Positions 44,669-54,053 of a stretch of DNA of 62,515 nucleotides are shown here, piece after piece. The stretch comes from an uncultured Alkalilimnicola sp. (GTDB lineage: Bacteria > Pseudomonadota > Gammaproteobacteria > Nitrococcales > AK92): assembly GCA_937951875.1 (NCBI GenBank), contig CALGAN010000001.1, positions 1 to 62,515 on the forward strand, given 5' to 3'. The notes under the pieces were generated by a model. It did no database searches. It was not told where the DNA came from and saw only the letters and a program-made list of their open reading frames with translations. Positions within the stretch are counted from its first letter, which is position 1. Every line of letters starts with the position of its first letter. The translations under genes and the position numbers were made by a program.

Positions 44669-45320
44669 AGTCGAGCAGCTGGACGTGGCCATCGGCTCGG
44701 TCGGCGTGCTGCGCGGCGTCGACCTGGAACTGCCGACCGGCAAGATGGCCGGGCTGATCGGCCGCAACGGCGCCGGCAAGACCACCCTGATGCGCAGCAT
44801 CATGGGGCTGCTGCCGGCGCGGCGCGGCACGATCACCCTGGACGGCGCGCTCCTCAACGGCGTGCCGGCGCACAGGCGCGCGCAGTTGGGCATCGGCTAC
44901 ATGCCCGAGGACCGCCGGTTGATTCCGCAGCTGACCGTGGAGGAGAACATCCTGGTGCCGGCCTGGTCCTTGGGCATCAAGGACGCCCAGCGCCGGCTGG
45001 CGCGCATCTACGAGATGATCCCCGAGACCAAGGCCTTCGCCGACCGCAAGGCCCTGCAGCTGTCCGGCGGGCAGCAGAAGCTGGTGGCCATCGCCCGGGC
45101 GCTGATGGCCGGCAGCAAGCTGATCCTGCTCGACGAACCGTTCGAGGGGGTGGCGCCGGCCCTATCGAAGCGCATCGCCGAGGTGGTGGCCGGGCTCAAG
45201 CGGGAGGGGATGTCGATCCTGCTGTCCGAGTCCGACCTGCAGCATTCCGCCGGCATGCTCGATCAGGTGTTCTACATCGAGCGTGGTGAAGTCAGAGCCG
45301 CCCCAGCGCGGGCGGCCTGA
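44661..45320 (+). CDS. LivF-type ABC transporter ATPase
   Basis: A 219-residue ATPase. Walker A is GRNGAGKTTLMRSIMGLLPARRG, followed by the LivF motif GIGYMPEDRRLIPQLTVEENIL, the signature LSGGQQKLVAIARALM and Walker B LILLDEPFEGVAP. It completes the transporter. A long hairpin (45333-45347 and 45354-45368, one mismatch) follows its stop. Confidence 0.93.
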   Translation: MLKVEQLDVAIGSVGVLRGVDLELPTGKMAGLIGRNGAGKTTLMRSIMGLLPARRGTITLDGALLNGVPAHRRAQLGIGYMPEDRRLIPQLTVEENILVPAWSLGIKDAQRRLARIYEMIPETKAFADRKALQLSGGQQKLVAIARALMAGSKLILLDEPFEGVAPALSKRIAEVVAGLKREGMSILLSESDLQHSAGMLDQVFYIERGEVRAAPARAA

Positions 45321-45332
45321 GCGCCTGCCGTG

Positions 45333-45368
45333 ACCGGCCGGCCGATGGGTTTTCATCGGGCGGCCGGT
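45333..45368 (+). terminator. long hairpin after the Liv-type operon
   Basis: Fifteen-base arms with one mismatch (ACCGGCCGGCCGATG and its near-complement) around a GGTTTT loop, without a T-tract. It lies between livF and the thioesterase gene and may reduce read-through or protect the 3' end. Confidence 0.4.
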
Positions 45369-45424
45369 CGCCGATACTGGCCTGCCGTGGCTCGCATAAC
45401 GATAACGATCGGAGGGAGAGCGGC

Positions 45425-45835
45425 ATGGTGACGGTGGCGGAGGTCCAGGCGTTCCTCGCCAAGGAGTTCCCGCAGGCAACGGTGGAGGTGCTGGCCGTCG
45501 ACCAGCGTGGCGCGCGGGTGCGGCAGCCCATCGGCCACAGCCATCTGCGGCCGGGTGGCACGGTGTCCGGACCGACCATGATGGCGCTGGCCGATACCGC
45601 CGCTTACGTGGCGATATTCGGGCGCATCGGCATCGTGCCGCTGGCGGTCACCACCAACCTGAGCATCAATTTCCTCTCCAAGCCGGCGCCGGAGCGGGCG
45701 CTGCTCGCCGAGGCCGAGCCGCTCAAGGTCGGGTCGCGGCTGGCGGTGGTCGATGTGCGGCTCTATTCCGAGGGCGAGCCGACCCTGCTGGCGCAGGCCA
45801 GCGTGACTTATTCGATACCGCCCGGCGCGCGCTGA
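45425..45835 (+). CDS. PaaI-family hotdog thioesterase
   Basis: A 136-residue hotdog-fold protein. The sequence S-H-L-R-P-G-G-T-V-S-G-P-T-M-M-A-L-A-D-T-A-A-Y has the active-site region of PaaI-type enzymes with an acidic residue on the central helix, followed by TTNLSINFLSKP. It should hydrolyse an acyl-CoA or aromatic-CoA thioester. The ATG follows GGAGGGAG. It lies 104 bp downstream of the Liv operon and may belong to it functionally. Confidence 0.86.
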   Translation: MVTVAEVQAFLAKEFPQATVEVLAVDQRGARVRQPIGHSHLRPGGTVSGPTMMALADTAAYVAIFGRIGIVPLAVTTNLSINFLSKPAPERALLAEAEPLKVGSRLAVVDVRLYSEGEPTLLAQASVTYSIPPGAR

Positions 45836-45843
45836 GGCCGCTT

Positions 45844-46155
45844 TCAGCGCGCGAGCTGGCCGGCGATGGCGAGGGCGGTCCGCGTCAGGGCCGAAGCGGC
45901 CTGTGTGCTGGCCGCCGCCCGCGCCAGCAGCTCGTCGGCGGCCTGCAGCGACTGCCGCGGATCGCCGCCGCTCAGCGCCGAGCGCAAACTGGCGGCGAGG
46001 AAGCGGTTGTAGGCCCGCGCCAGCTGCCAGTGGGCGTCGGCGGCGCTTTGCACATCGGCCAGCAGCAGTCCGGCGAAGCGCTGCATGGGCAGCGTCAGCC
46101 CGACCAGCATGTCGATGTGGTTCTCCCAGTACGCGTTCGGGTTCACGTCGAGCAT
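45844..46155 (-). CDS. small helical protein, possibly phasin-like
   Basis: A 103-residue alpha-helical, Ala/Leu-rich protein beginning MLDVNPNAYWENHIDML, with no membrane helix. A heptad-like run (RFAGLLLADVQSAADAHWQLARAYNRF) recalls phasins, which coat polyhydroxyalkanoate granules, but the match is loose. The ATG at 46155 is preceded by AGAAGGG. It converges with the thioesterase gene with 8 bp between stops. Function not assigned. Confidence 0.5.
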   Translation of the reverse strand: MLDVNPNAYWENHIDMLVGLTLPMQRFAGLLLADVQSAADAHWQLARAYNRFLAASLRSALSGGDPRQSLQAADELLARAAASTQAASALTRTALAIAGQLAR

Positions 46156-46241
46156 CCCTTCTGCCGCCGAGCTAGCCGTTATGAGGCGTGGGGGAGGAGC
46201 CCGCAAGGGCCGGCGGGACTAGCGTCGCCTATACTGTCGGT

Positions 46242-46859
46242 ATGGCGCACGGAAACCCCTCAGCGGCGCCGGCCGAAACGGTGGTGCTGGTGCACGGCAT
46301 GGGTCGCAGCCCCTTGTCCATGTGGCCGCTGGCCTGGCAGCTGCGGCGCGCTGGTTTTCGGGTGCGCAACTTCGGCTACAGCAGCTTCGGGCCGAGCATC
46401 GAGCGGATCGGCCGATCGCTGGCGGCCGCGCTGGCGCGGCGGGAGTTGGACGGCGGACCGGTGCATTTCGTCGGTCACAGCCTCGGCAACATCGTGATCC
46501 GCTGGCTGCTCGCCCACGCGCCGCCGGTGCGGCCGGGGCGAGTGGTGATGCTGGCGCCGCCCAACCGCGGCTCGCGCCTGGCGGATCGGCTGGCGCCTTG
46601 GTTGTCCTGGCTGCTGGCGCCGTTGCCCGAGCTGACCACCGTGGGTAGCACCGCGGTGCGGCTGCCGCCGCCGCGCGGCGTCGAGTTCGCCATCGTCGCC
46701 GGCCGTTACGACCGCAAGGTGCGGCCGGACGAGACCCGGCTGGAAGGCGCCGCGGCGCACGTGCTGGTGCCGGCCGGGCATGCGTTTATCATGATGAGGC
46801 CGGATGTGCAGCGGCTGGTGCTGCGCTTCCTGCGTCACGGCGCGGCGGGTTTGAACTGA
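46242..46859 (+). CDS. alpha/beta hydrolase, lipase-like
   Basis: A 205-residue alpha/beta hydrolase. The oxyanion region VVLVHGMGRSPLSM is near the N-terminus, the nucleophile elbow GHSLGN follows, and the last histidine lies in PAGHAFIMM. A G-R-Y-D segment may carry the acid. The arrangement resembles small lipases of the PGAP1/triacylglycerol type. The frame is open for 18 more codons upstream, but the ATG at 46242 gives the better domain start. Substrate unknown. Confidence 0.82.
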   Translation: MAHGNPSAAPAETVVLVHGMGRSPLSMWPLAWQLRRAGFRVRNFGYSSFGPSIERIGRSLAAALARRELDGGPVHFVGHSLGNIVIRWLLAHAPPVRPGRVVMLAPPNRGSRLADRLAPWLSWLLAPLPELTTVGSTAVRLPPPRGVEFAIVAGRYDRKVRPDETRLEGAAAHVLVPAGHAFIMMRPDVQRLVLRFLRHGAAGLN

Positions 46860-46914
46860 TCCGCCGGCGCCGCCATGTCCTGTTCGAGGCATATGCCACC
46901 GGGCGGAGGATGTC

Positions 46915-47211
46915 GTGCGCGCTTCCGTGTCATGCGCTGTAGTCATGCTGTGTCTGGGCGTTCCGGCATCGGCTCCGTCGCAGTCTGAGCCGGCGCCGGG
47001 GATCGTGACGCCGGCCGGCAGCCCGCCGGTGAGCGGTATGACGACCGCGGCCGAGGCGGCCGTCGGCGGGCTCGCGGGCGCCGCTCGCGCTGAGGGCGAC
47101 GGCGGCGGCGAACCGCCACCGCGGTCGTCGGCGCAGCCGTCGGCGCAAGCGCCGCCGCAGGCCGCGTCGCGCCAGCGTCCGACCCGGCCCACCGAATGGC
47201 CCAGCTATTGA
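46915..47211 (+). CDS. small Pro/Ala-rich secreted protein, hypothetical
   Basis: A 98-residue frame with a GTG start after CGGAGGATG. The N-terminus (MRASVSCAVVMLCLGVPASA) resembles a signal peptide and the rest is low-complexity Ala, Pro, Gly and Ser, ending TEWPSY. No domain is recognised. Low complexity in high-GC DNA can look open by chance, so this is tentative. Confidence 0.42.
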   Translation: MRASVSCAVVMLCLGVPASAPSQSEPAPGIVTPAGSPPVSGMTTAAEAAVGGLAGAARAEGDGGGEPPPRSSAQPSAQAPPQAASRQRPTRPTEWPSY

Positions 47212-47295
47212 TGACATCGTTCCGCTAGGCGCCGCTCCGGCCGTCGAAAGCGGGGCGAGACCCTTTCTCGCTGTCTGGCGCCAATTTGTCGCAGG

Positions 47296-47481
47296 ATGGC
47301 GCGGGGTTCCGCGTTATACTCCACACCGGCGCTACGGTATTTCCGAAAAGACGGCATCGCCGAAGACACCCCCGTTTTCACGCTTCCGTTCGGGCGCATC
47401 GCCGACCTGCGAGTGGTCGGCGACGTTGTCATTGCGTCGCGATGGAAAGGGCGTGTTATCGACGAGGTAGAATCGGCGTAA
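47296..47481 (+). CDS. small hypothetical protein, 61 residues, doubtful
   Basis: An ATG frame ending 53 bp before the FKBP gene. It contains FGRIADLRVVGDVVIASRWKGRVIDEVES, which reads like a beta-stranded domain. A TATACT sequence inside the frame at 47315-47320 could be the -10 of the FKBP promoter instead. No family is recognised. The remaining parts of 47212-47534 show nothing else. Confidence 0.3.
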   Translation: MARGSALYSTPALRYFRKDGIAEDTPVFTLPFGRIADLRVVGDVVIASRWKGRVIDEVESA

Positions 47482-47534
47482 GCTGTTTTCAGCAAAACGC
47501 CTGCCCGCAACATCCCTCTCCCCAGGAGCACGAC

Positions 47535-47993
47535 GTGTTGAAGAAGATCTGCGCTGCCCTGCTGGTGTCGGCCGTGTTCGCCGCTTCCGCCGCCGAGCCG
47601 GCGCGGCCGCCATCGGATCCCGCTTCGTTCGTTCCGCCGGCTGTGGTCGACGCGTTGATCACCTTGGACAGCAAGCTCGGTTCCGGTCCGGCGGCGGCCA
47701 AAGGGGCGCAGGTCACGGTGCACTACACTGGCTGGCTGTACGAGCCGAAAGGCGGCGAATTCCGTGGCCGCAAGTTCGACAGTTCGCTGGACCGCGGCCA
47801 GCCATTCCGCTTTCCGCTCGGGGCCGGCCGGGTCATTCAAGGCTGGGACGAAGGCATCGTCGGCATGAAAGTCGGCGGCAAGCGCACGTTGATCATTCCT
47901 CCCGACAAAGCGTACGGCGCGCGCGGCGCGGGCGGCGTCATTCCACCCAACGCCACGCTGGTGTTCGACGTCGAATTGCTGGAGCTGCGCTAG
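47535..47993 (+). CDS. FKBP-type peptidyl-prolyl isomerase, exported
   Basis: A 152-residue protein started at GTG 47535, 7 bp after CAGGAG. A signal peptide (LKKICAALLVSAVFAASAA) precedes an FKBP domain (about 45-150) with VTVHYTGWL, G-R-K-F-D-S-S, PFRFPLGAGRVIQGWDEGIVGMKVGGKR and IPPNATLVFDVELLEL. The catalytic aromatic residues Y, F, W and D of the family are present. It should speed proline isomerisation in the periplasm. Confidence 0.9.
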   Translation: MLKKICAALLVSAVFAASAAEPARPPSDPASFVPPAVVDALITLDSKLGSGPAAAKGAQVTVHYTGWLYEPKGGEFRGRKFDSSLDRGQPFRFPLGAGRVIQGWDEGIVGMKVGGKRTLIIPPDKAYGARGAGGVIPPNATLVFDVELLELR

Positions 47994-48047
47994 CGACGAC
48001 GCGGTTCGTCGGCGGCCGAGCCTGTCTCGCCGGGAGGAAAGTGATAC

Positions 48048-48818
48048 ATGCCTTACGTGAGAGCGTCGCCCGCGGTGCGCCGGGCGTTGGAACGGGAGCG
48101 TCACTGGGTGGCGGTCGGCGCGACCGTGCTGGCCGCGGTCGCCGGCTACGTCAACGTGGTGCTGCTGGGCTTCTTCCACGTGCCGGTCAGCCACATGTCG
48201 GGCGCAGTGTCGCGGCTAGGCATCGACCTCGCCGCCGCCGACCTGGCCGACCTGAAGCTGGTGTTGAGCATCGTGGTCGGATTCCTCGTGGGGGCCGCCC
48301 TGTCCGGTGCCATCATCGGCGGCACGGCGCTCATTCCCGGCCGCCGCTACGGGGTGGTGCTGTTGCTGGAAGGCTTGCTGCTGACGCTGTCGATGGCGCT
48401 GCTGCTGAACGAGCACGTCGGCGGGGTGACGCTGGCCGCCATGGCTTGCGGGGTGCAGAACGCCATGGCCAGCAGCTACTACGGGTTGATCATCCGCACC
48501 ACGCACGTCACCGGCATCGTCACCGACCTGGGCGTGCTGATCGGCCATTGGCTGCGTCATCGCCGCATCCAGGGCTGGCGGCTGATCATGCTCGGCGGCA
48601 TCCTTGTCGGTTTCTTCGTCGGCGGCGGCATCGGGGCGTTCGCGGTCAGCATGGTCGGGATGTGGGCGCTGGCGCCGCCGGCGCTCGGTTGCGCCGTCGC
48701 CGGGCTGCTGTACTTCGCCTGGCAGCATCGTCGGCGGCATCTGGTCAAGCGCAGCAGGGCGCGCCTGCGGCGGGCCGAGCTGGAGCGTCGCCGGCCTAGC
48801 GCCCGCTCTTGGCTGTAG
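48048..48818 (+). CDS. YoaK (DUF1275) family membrane protein
   Basis: A 256-residue protein with about six membrane helices. YoaK landmarks are AAVAGYVNVVLLGFFHVPVSHMSGAVSR near residue 30-55, FLVGAALSGAIIGG and GVQNAMASSYYGLIIRTTHVTGIVTDLGVLIG near 145-175. The basic C-terminus (HRRRHLVKRSRARLRRAELERRR) is probably cytoplasmic. The function of this family is unknown. Confidence 0.88.
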   Translation: MPYVRASPAVRRALERERHWVAVGATVLAAVAGYVNVVLLGFFHVPVSHMSGAVSRLGIDLAAADLADLKLVLSIVVGFLVGAALSGAIIGGTALIPGRRYGVVLLLEGLLLTLSMALLLNEHVGGVTLAAMACGVQNAMASSYYGLIIRTTHVTGIVTDLGVLIGHWLRHRRIQGWRLIMLGGILVGFFVGGGIGAFAVSMVGMWALAPPALGCAVAGLLYFAWQHRRRHLVKRSRARLRRAELERRRPSARSWL

Positions 48819-48954
48819 CCGAGTCGCCGCCCCCGGGGCGGCGCGGTCGAGACCGCGCGTCGGCCGGCTTCCGGCAGCGTCGATTTCAGCCCCACATACT
48901 GGGCATGGCGGGACGAATCGCTATCGCTCAGGCAAAGCAGGGAGGGTGTGGAGC

Positions 48955-50064
48955 ATGAAGTCGCGCGCCGCGGTGGCCTGGGAGGCCGGCAAGCCCTTGA
49001 GCATCGAGCTGGTGGACGTGGCGGGCCCCAAGGAAGGCGAGGTGCTGCTGCGGGTGGTCGCCACCGGGGTCTGCCATACCGATGCGTATACCCTGTCGGG
49101 CCAAGACCCGGAAGGGATTTTTCCGTCCATCCTCGGCCACGAGGGCGGGGCGGTGGTGGAGGAGGTCGGACCGGGCGTGACTTCGGTGCGGCCCGGCGAC
49201 CACGTGATCCCGCTCTACACACCCGAGTGCGGGGTGTGCAAGTTCTGCCGCTCCGGCAAGACCAACCTCTGCCAGGCGATCCGCGTCACCCAGGGCAAGG
49301 GGCTGATGCCGGACGGCACCGGCCGGTTCTCGCTGAACGGCAAGACCATCTACCACTACATGGGCACGTCCACCTTCTCCGAGTACACCGTGCTGCCGGA
49401 GATCGCCGTGGCCAAGATCAACAAGGCCGCGCCGCTGGACAAGGTCTGCCTGCTCGGTTGCGGTATCACCACCGGCATCGGCGCGGTGCTCAACACCGCC
49501 AAGGTCGAGCCCGGCGCTACCGTGGCGGTGTTCGGGCTGGGCGGCATTGGTTTGTCGGTGATCCAGGGGGCAGTGATGGCCAAGGCCTCGCGCATCATCG
49601 CCATCGACATCAATCCGGCCAAGTTCGAGATGGCGCGCCTGCTCGGCGCTACCGACTTCGTCAATCCCAACGACTACGACCGGCCGCTGCAGGAGGTCAT
49701 CGTCGACATGACCGACGGCGGCGTCGATTACTCCTTCGAGTGCGTCGGCAACGTGCAGCTGATGCGCCAGGCGCTGGAGTGCTGCCACAAGGGCTGGGGG
49801 CAGTCGATCATCATCGGTGTGGCCGGCGCCGGCCAGGAGATTTGCACGCGGCCGTTTCAGCTGGTCACGGGGCGGGTGTGGCGCGGCAGCGCCTTCGGTG
49901 GCGTCAAGGGCCGTAGCGAGCTGCCTGGCTACGTCGAGCGCTACCTGCACGGCGAGATCAAGGTCGACGAGCTGATCAGCGAGGTGCTGCCGCTGGAGCG
50001 GATCAACGACGCCTTCGAGCACATGCACCAGGGCAAGACCATCCGCTCGGTCATCCGGTTCTGA
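48955..50064 (+). CDS. frmA: S-(hydroxymethyl)glutathione dehydrogenase, class III alcohol dehydrogenase
   Basis: A 369-residue zinc alcohol dehydrogenase. The catalytic-zinc cysteine is in TGVCHTD, the histidine in LGHEGGAVVEEVG, and the structural zinc site is C-G-V-C-K-F-C-R-S-G-K-T-N-L-C. The NAD-binding motif is FGLGGIGLSVIQGA. Length and the SGQDPEGIFP sequence are characteristic of the glutathione-dependent formaldehyde dehydrogenase. It oxidises S-hydroxymethylglutathione to S-formylglutathione. Its partner esterase follows 16 bp downstream. Confidence 0.96.
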   Translation: MKSRAAVAWEAGKPLSIELVDVAGPKEGEVLLRVVATGVCHTDAYTLSGQDPEGIFPSILGHEGGAVVEEVGPGVTSVRPGDHVIPLYTPECGVCKFCRSGKTNLCQAIRVTQGKGLMPDGTGRFSLNGKTIYHYMGTSTFSEYTVLPEIAVAKINKAAPLDKVCLLGCGITTGIGAVLNTAKVEPGATVAVFGLGGIGLSVIQGAVMAKASRIIAIDINPAKFEMARLLGATDFVNPNDYDRPLQEVIVDMTDGGVDYSFECVGNVQLMRQALECCHKGWGQSIIIGVAGAGQEICTRPFQLVTGRVWRGSAFGGVKGRSELPGYVERYLHGEIKVDELISEVLPLERINDAFEHMHQGKTIRSVIRF

Positions 50065-50080
50065 CGGGGAGGGCGGACCC

Positions 50081-50926
50081 ATGCGCTTGGAACGCATCAG
50101 TCGCCGCCGCTGCTTCGACGGCTGGCAGGACCGCTATCGCCATCGCTCCGACACCCTGAACTGCGATATGCAGCTGTCGGTATATCTGCCGCCTCAGGCC
50201 GAGCGGCAGCCGGTGCCGGTGCTGTACTGGCTGTCGGGGCTGACCTGCACCGACGAAAACTTCGTCACCAAGGCCGGCGCTCAGCGCTACGCCGCCGAAC
50301 TTGGACTGGCGATCGTCTGTCCCGACACCAGCCCGCGCGGCACCGATCTGCCGGGCGAGCACGACAGCTACGACCTGGGCAGCGGCGCCGGCTTCTACGT
50401 CAACGCCACCCAAGAGCCGTGGGCGCGGCATTACCGCATGTACGACTACGTGCTGCGCGAGCTGCCGGCGTTGATCGAGAGCGGACAGCTGCCGGTGCAG
50501 CGCGACAACCGCGCCATCTGCGGCCATTCCATGGGCGGCCACGGCGCGCTGGTGCTGGCGCTGCGCAATCCGGGGTTCTACCGCTCGGTGTCGGCGTTCG
50601 CGCCCATCGTTGCGCCCAGCCAGGTGCCGTGGGGCCAAAAGGCGTTCCGCGCCTATCTGGGCGAGGATCGGACGCAGTGGGCCGCTTACGACGCCTGTGC
50701 CTTGATCGCCGGCGGCGCCGAGCGATTGCCGCTGCTGATCGATCAGGGCGAGGCCGACGAGTTCCTGGCCGAGCAGCTGCGCCCGGAGCTGCTGGAGCAG
50801 GCCTGCGCCCGTGCCGGTCATCCGCTGACGCTGCGCCGCCGTCCCGGCTACGATCACAGCTACTTTTTTATTGCTACCTTCATCGGCGATCATCTGCGCC
50901 ACCACGCCCAGGCGCTGGGCCTGTAA
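50081..50926 (+). CDS. frmB: S-formylglutathione hydrolase
   Basis: A 281-residue serine esterase. The nucleophile Ser150 lies in GHSMGGHGAL, the aspartate in DQGEADEFL and the histidine in YDHSYFFI. The blocks LYWLSGLTCTDENF and GSGAGFYVNAT are diagnostic. It releases formate from S-formylglutathione and completes formaldehyde detoxification started by the preceding dehydrogenase. It is also called FghA in other bacteria. Confidence 0.95.
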   Translation: MRLERISRRRCFDGWQDRYRHRSDTLNCDMQLSVYLPPQAERQPVPVLYWLSGLTCTDENFVTKAGAQRYAAELGLAIVCPDTSPRGTDLPGEHDSYDLGSGAGFYVNATQEPWARHYRMYDYVLRELPALIESGQLPVQRDNRAICGHSMGGHGALVLALRNPGFYRSVSAFAPIVAPSQVPWGQKAFRAYLGEDRTQWAAYDACALIAGGAERLPLLIDQGEADEFLAEQLRPELLEQACARAGHPLTLRRRPGYDHSYFFIATFIGDHLRHHAQALGL

Positions 50927-50951
50927 ATCCACTAACCGCTAGAGGACCGAC

Positions 50952-51359
50952 ATGAGTGACGCCGCCCGCGAGTTGATTCAGCGCTACTACGCTGCCTTCA
51001 ACGCCCAGGACATGGATACTTTCCTGGGGTTGCTCACCGAGGACGTGGTGCATGACATCAACCAGGGTAGCCGCGAGATCGGCCGCGAGGCCTTCGCCGC
51101 TTTCATGGACAAGATGAACCGCAGCTATCGGGAGCAGATCGTCGACCTGGTGGTGTTCACCGAGCCGTCCGGCACGCGCGCGGCGGCCGAGTTCACCGTG
51201 CTGGGCACCTATCTCGCCACCGACGAAGGGCTGCCGGAGGCGAAGGGCCAGACCTATCGGCTGCCGGCCGGCGCGTTCTTCGAGATCCGCGACGGCAAGG
51301 TGGCGCGGGTCACCAATTACTACAACCTGCAGGATTGGCTGCGGCAGGTGCAAAACTGA
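50952..51359 (+). CDS. SnoaL/NTF2-like ketosteroid-isomerase-related protein
   Basis: A 135-residue NTF2-fold protein. The alpha-helical start LIQRYYAAFNAQDMDTFLGLLTEDVVHDINQG is typical, and the C-terminal part ends FFEIRDGKVARVTNYYNLQDWLRQV. The conserved pocket suggests an isomerase-like or binding role, but the substrate is unknown. It follows the formaldehyde detoxification pair by 25 bp and may be in the same operon. Confidence 0.82.
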   Translation: MSDAARELIQRYYAAFNAQDMDTFLGLLTEDVVHDINQGSREIGREAFAAFMDKMNRSYREQIVDLVVFTEPSGTRAAAEFTVLGTYLATDEGLPEAKGQTYRLPAGAFFEIRDGKVARVTNYYNLQDWLRQVQN

Positions 51360-51383
51360 GCCGCTGACGCCTTTTTTCCCGCC

Positions 51384-51410
51384 GGAGCCGGACGCGTCTC
51401 GTCCGGCTCC
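51384..51410. terminator. hairpin after the SnoaL-like gene
   Basis: GGAGCCGGACG-CGTCT-CGTCCGGCTCC (11-bp arms), preceded by TTTTTT at 51372-51377. It lies between the SnoaL-like and GNAT genes. The T-tract lies on the side that would suit minus-strand or slipped termination, so its role is uncertain. Confidence 0.4.
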
Positions 51411-51436
51411 CCTCGCAGCAAGTTCGGAAGACTGGA

Positions 51437-52041
<605 letters not shown>

Positions 52042-52045
<4 letters not shown>

Positions 52046-52944
52046 GCCGTTTCAAGCTGGCCGCCGCCCAGTATCCGGTCGATCGGCTCGAACGCTGGGA
52101 AGACTATCGCGCCAAGCTGCAGCGCTGGGTGGCCGAGGCGGCCGAGGCCGGCGCCCGGCTGCTGGTGTTCCCGGAATACGCCTCCATGGAGCTGGCTTCG
52201 CTGTTCGGTGACGAGGTGGCGGCGTCGCTGTCGGCGCAGCTGCAGGCACTGCAGACCGTGCTGGCTGACTACCGCCAGCTCCATGCCGAGCTGGCGCGGC
52301 GCTACGGCGTCTACCTACTGGCCGGCAGCTTCCCGGTCCGCGACGAGGACGGCCTGTACCGCAACCGCGCCTATCTGTACGGCCCCGACGGCGGCGAGGA
52401 GTTCCAGGACAAGCTGATCATGACCCGCTTCGAGAACGAGCAGTGGGGCATCTCGGCCGGCCGCGAGCTGAAAGTGTTCGACACTGCGCTGGGCCGGCTG
52501 GGCGTGTGCATCTGCTACGACAGCGAGTTCCCGCTGCTGGCGCGCGCCCAGGTCGAGGCCGGCGCCGACCTGATCCTGGTGCCCAGCTGCACCGACACCG
52601 ACGCCGGCTACCACCGGGTGCGGCTCAGCGCCCAGGCCCGCGCCCTGGAGAACCAGTGCTACGCCGTGCAGTCGCCGCTGGTGGGAGAGGCGCCGTGGTC
52701 GGCGGCGGTCGACGTCAACCTGGGCGCGGCCGCGGTCTATACGCCGGTAGATTACGGCTTCCCGGCCAACGGCGTGCTGGCGCAGGGCGAGCGTGATCGG
52801 CCGCAATGGGTCTATGCCGAGGTGGATCTGGCGCGGGCGCGCGAGCTGCGCGGCAGCGGTCAGGTGCTGAACTTCCGCGACTGGCCGCGGCAGGCGGCGC
52901 CGGTGGGCGGCGGAGTGAGCCTGCGGTCGCTGCGCGGCGGCTGA
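52042..52944 (+). CDS. nitrilase-superfamily carbon-nitrogen hydrolase
   Basis: A 300-residue protein with the catalytic triad E45 (LVFPEYASME), K124 (QDKLIMTRFE) and C158 (VCICYDSEFPLLAR). The superfamily hydrolyses amide or nitrile bonds. The pairing with an upstream GNAT gene recalls the fused or adjacent GNAT-amidohydrolase genes seen in many bacteria. A strong hairpin (52962-52987) follows. Confidence 0.92.
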
Positions 52945-52961
52945 CGGCCCCGAGGCCCTCG

Positions 52962-52987
52962 CTCCTCGCCCGGCGGCGGGCGAGGAG
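52962..52987 (+). terminator. hairpin after the nitrilase-family gene
   Basis: CTCCTCGCCCG and CGGGCGAGGAG (11-bp perfect arms) around a GCGG loop, without a T-tract. It probably ends or protects the GNAT-nitrilase transcript. Confidence 0.5.
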
Positions 52988-53032
52988 GGCGGCCGTTACC
53001 GTTCATCTCCTTAATACCCGGAGGCCGAGACA

Positions 53033-53959
53033 ATGGACCGCTTCGCCGCCATGGAAGCCTTCGTCGCGGTGGTGGAGACCGGCAGTTTCGTGCGCGCCAG
53101 CGAGCGCCTCGGTGCTTCCACCACCACCGTGTCGCGGCTGGTGGCCGGGCTGGAGGCGCATCTGCAGGCGCGGCTGCTGCACCGTACCACTCGCAAGCTG
53201 GTGCTCACCGACGCCGGCCGCGCCTACTATCAGCACTGCGTCGCGCTGCTGGCCGATCTGGCGGAAGCGGAAGCCGCGGTCGGCGCCGATACCCGCGCCG
53301 CCAGCGGCCTGCTGCGGGTGAGCGCGCCGGTGTCGTTCGGCAGCCGGCATCTCGGGCCGTTGCTGCCGCGCTTTCACCGCGAGCACCCCAACGTCAGCCT
53401 GGAGCTCAGCCTCAACGACCGGATCGTCGATCTGGTGGAGGAGGGGCAGGACGTGGCGGTTCGCATCAGCAACCAGCTGGCCGGCTCGCTGGTGGCGCGG
53501 CCGCTGGCGCCGGTGCGGCTGGTGGTGTGCGCCGCGCCCGCCTATCTGGAGCGGTTCGGCGTACCGCGCACGCCGGCCGATCTGGTCCATCATCAGTGTC
53601 TGCTCTACAGCTACTCCGAGCAGCCGACCCTATGGCGGTTGGGCGGTGAGACCGTGACCGTCGCCGGTTTCCTGCGCGCCAACAACGGCGATGTGCTGCG
53701 GGCCGCGGCGCTGGCCGGCGAGGGCATCGTGTGCCAGCCCAGCTTCATCGTCGGCGACGATCTGCGTGCCGGACGGCTGGTGGCGCTGCTGCCGGATCAT
53801 CCGGCGCCGTCGGTCACGGTGTACGCGGTCTATCCCAGCCGGCTTCATCTGTCGGCCAAGGTGCGGGCCTTCGTGGATTTTCTCGCCAGTGCCTGGGGCG
53901 ATCCGCCGCCCTGGGACGCCTGGTTGAGCGAGCGTAGCGCCGCCAATTGTTGCGAATAA
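53033..53959 (+). CDS. LysR-family transcriptional regulator
   Basis: A 308-residue protein. The winged helix-turn-helix is at about 1-62 (MDRFAAMEAFVAVVETGSF, ASERLGASTTTVSRLVAGLEAHLQARLLHRTTR). The effector domain (about 90-295) has SFGSRHLGPLLPRF, GQDVAVRISNQL and a G-E-G-I-V-C-Q-P segment. Targets are unknown; the next genes in the same direction are cytochrome b561, YceI and an FMN reductase. Confidence 0.93.
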   Translation: MDRFAAMEAFVAVVETGSFVRASERLGASTTTVSRLVAGLEAHLQARLLHRTTRKLVLTDAGRAYYQHCVALLADLAEAEAAVGADTRAASGLLRVSAPVSFGSRHLGPLLPRFHREHPNVSLELSLNDRIVDLVEEGQDVAVRISNQLAGSLVARPLAPVRLVVCAAPAYLERFGVPRTPADLVHHQCLLYSYSEQPTLWRLGGETVTVAGFLRANNGDVLRAAALAGEGIVCQPSFIVGDDLRAGRLVALLPDHPAPSVTVYAVYPSRLHLSAKVRAFVDFLASAWGDPPPWDAWLSERSAANCCE

Positions 53960-53995
53960 TGGGATAATGTTTTTCCGCATGCGGCGATTATTCGC
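53952..53995. repeat. inverted repeat between LysR gene and cytochrome b561
   Basis: GCGAATAAT at 53952-53960 (which includes the LysR stop codon) pairs perfectly with ATTATTCGC at 53987-53995, across a loop that contains the palindrome CGCATGCG. It may be a regulatory or terminator-like structure. Confidence 0.35.
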
Positions 53996-54053
53996 CAGAC
54001 TGCGACTGCTATGCTGTCAAGGATGATGCTCAACGCCATGGACTGCCCGCCGT

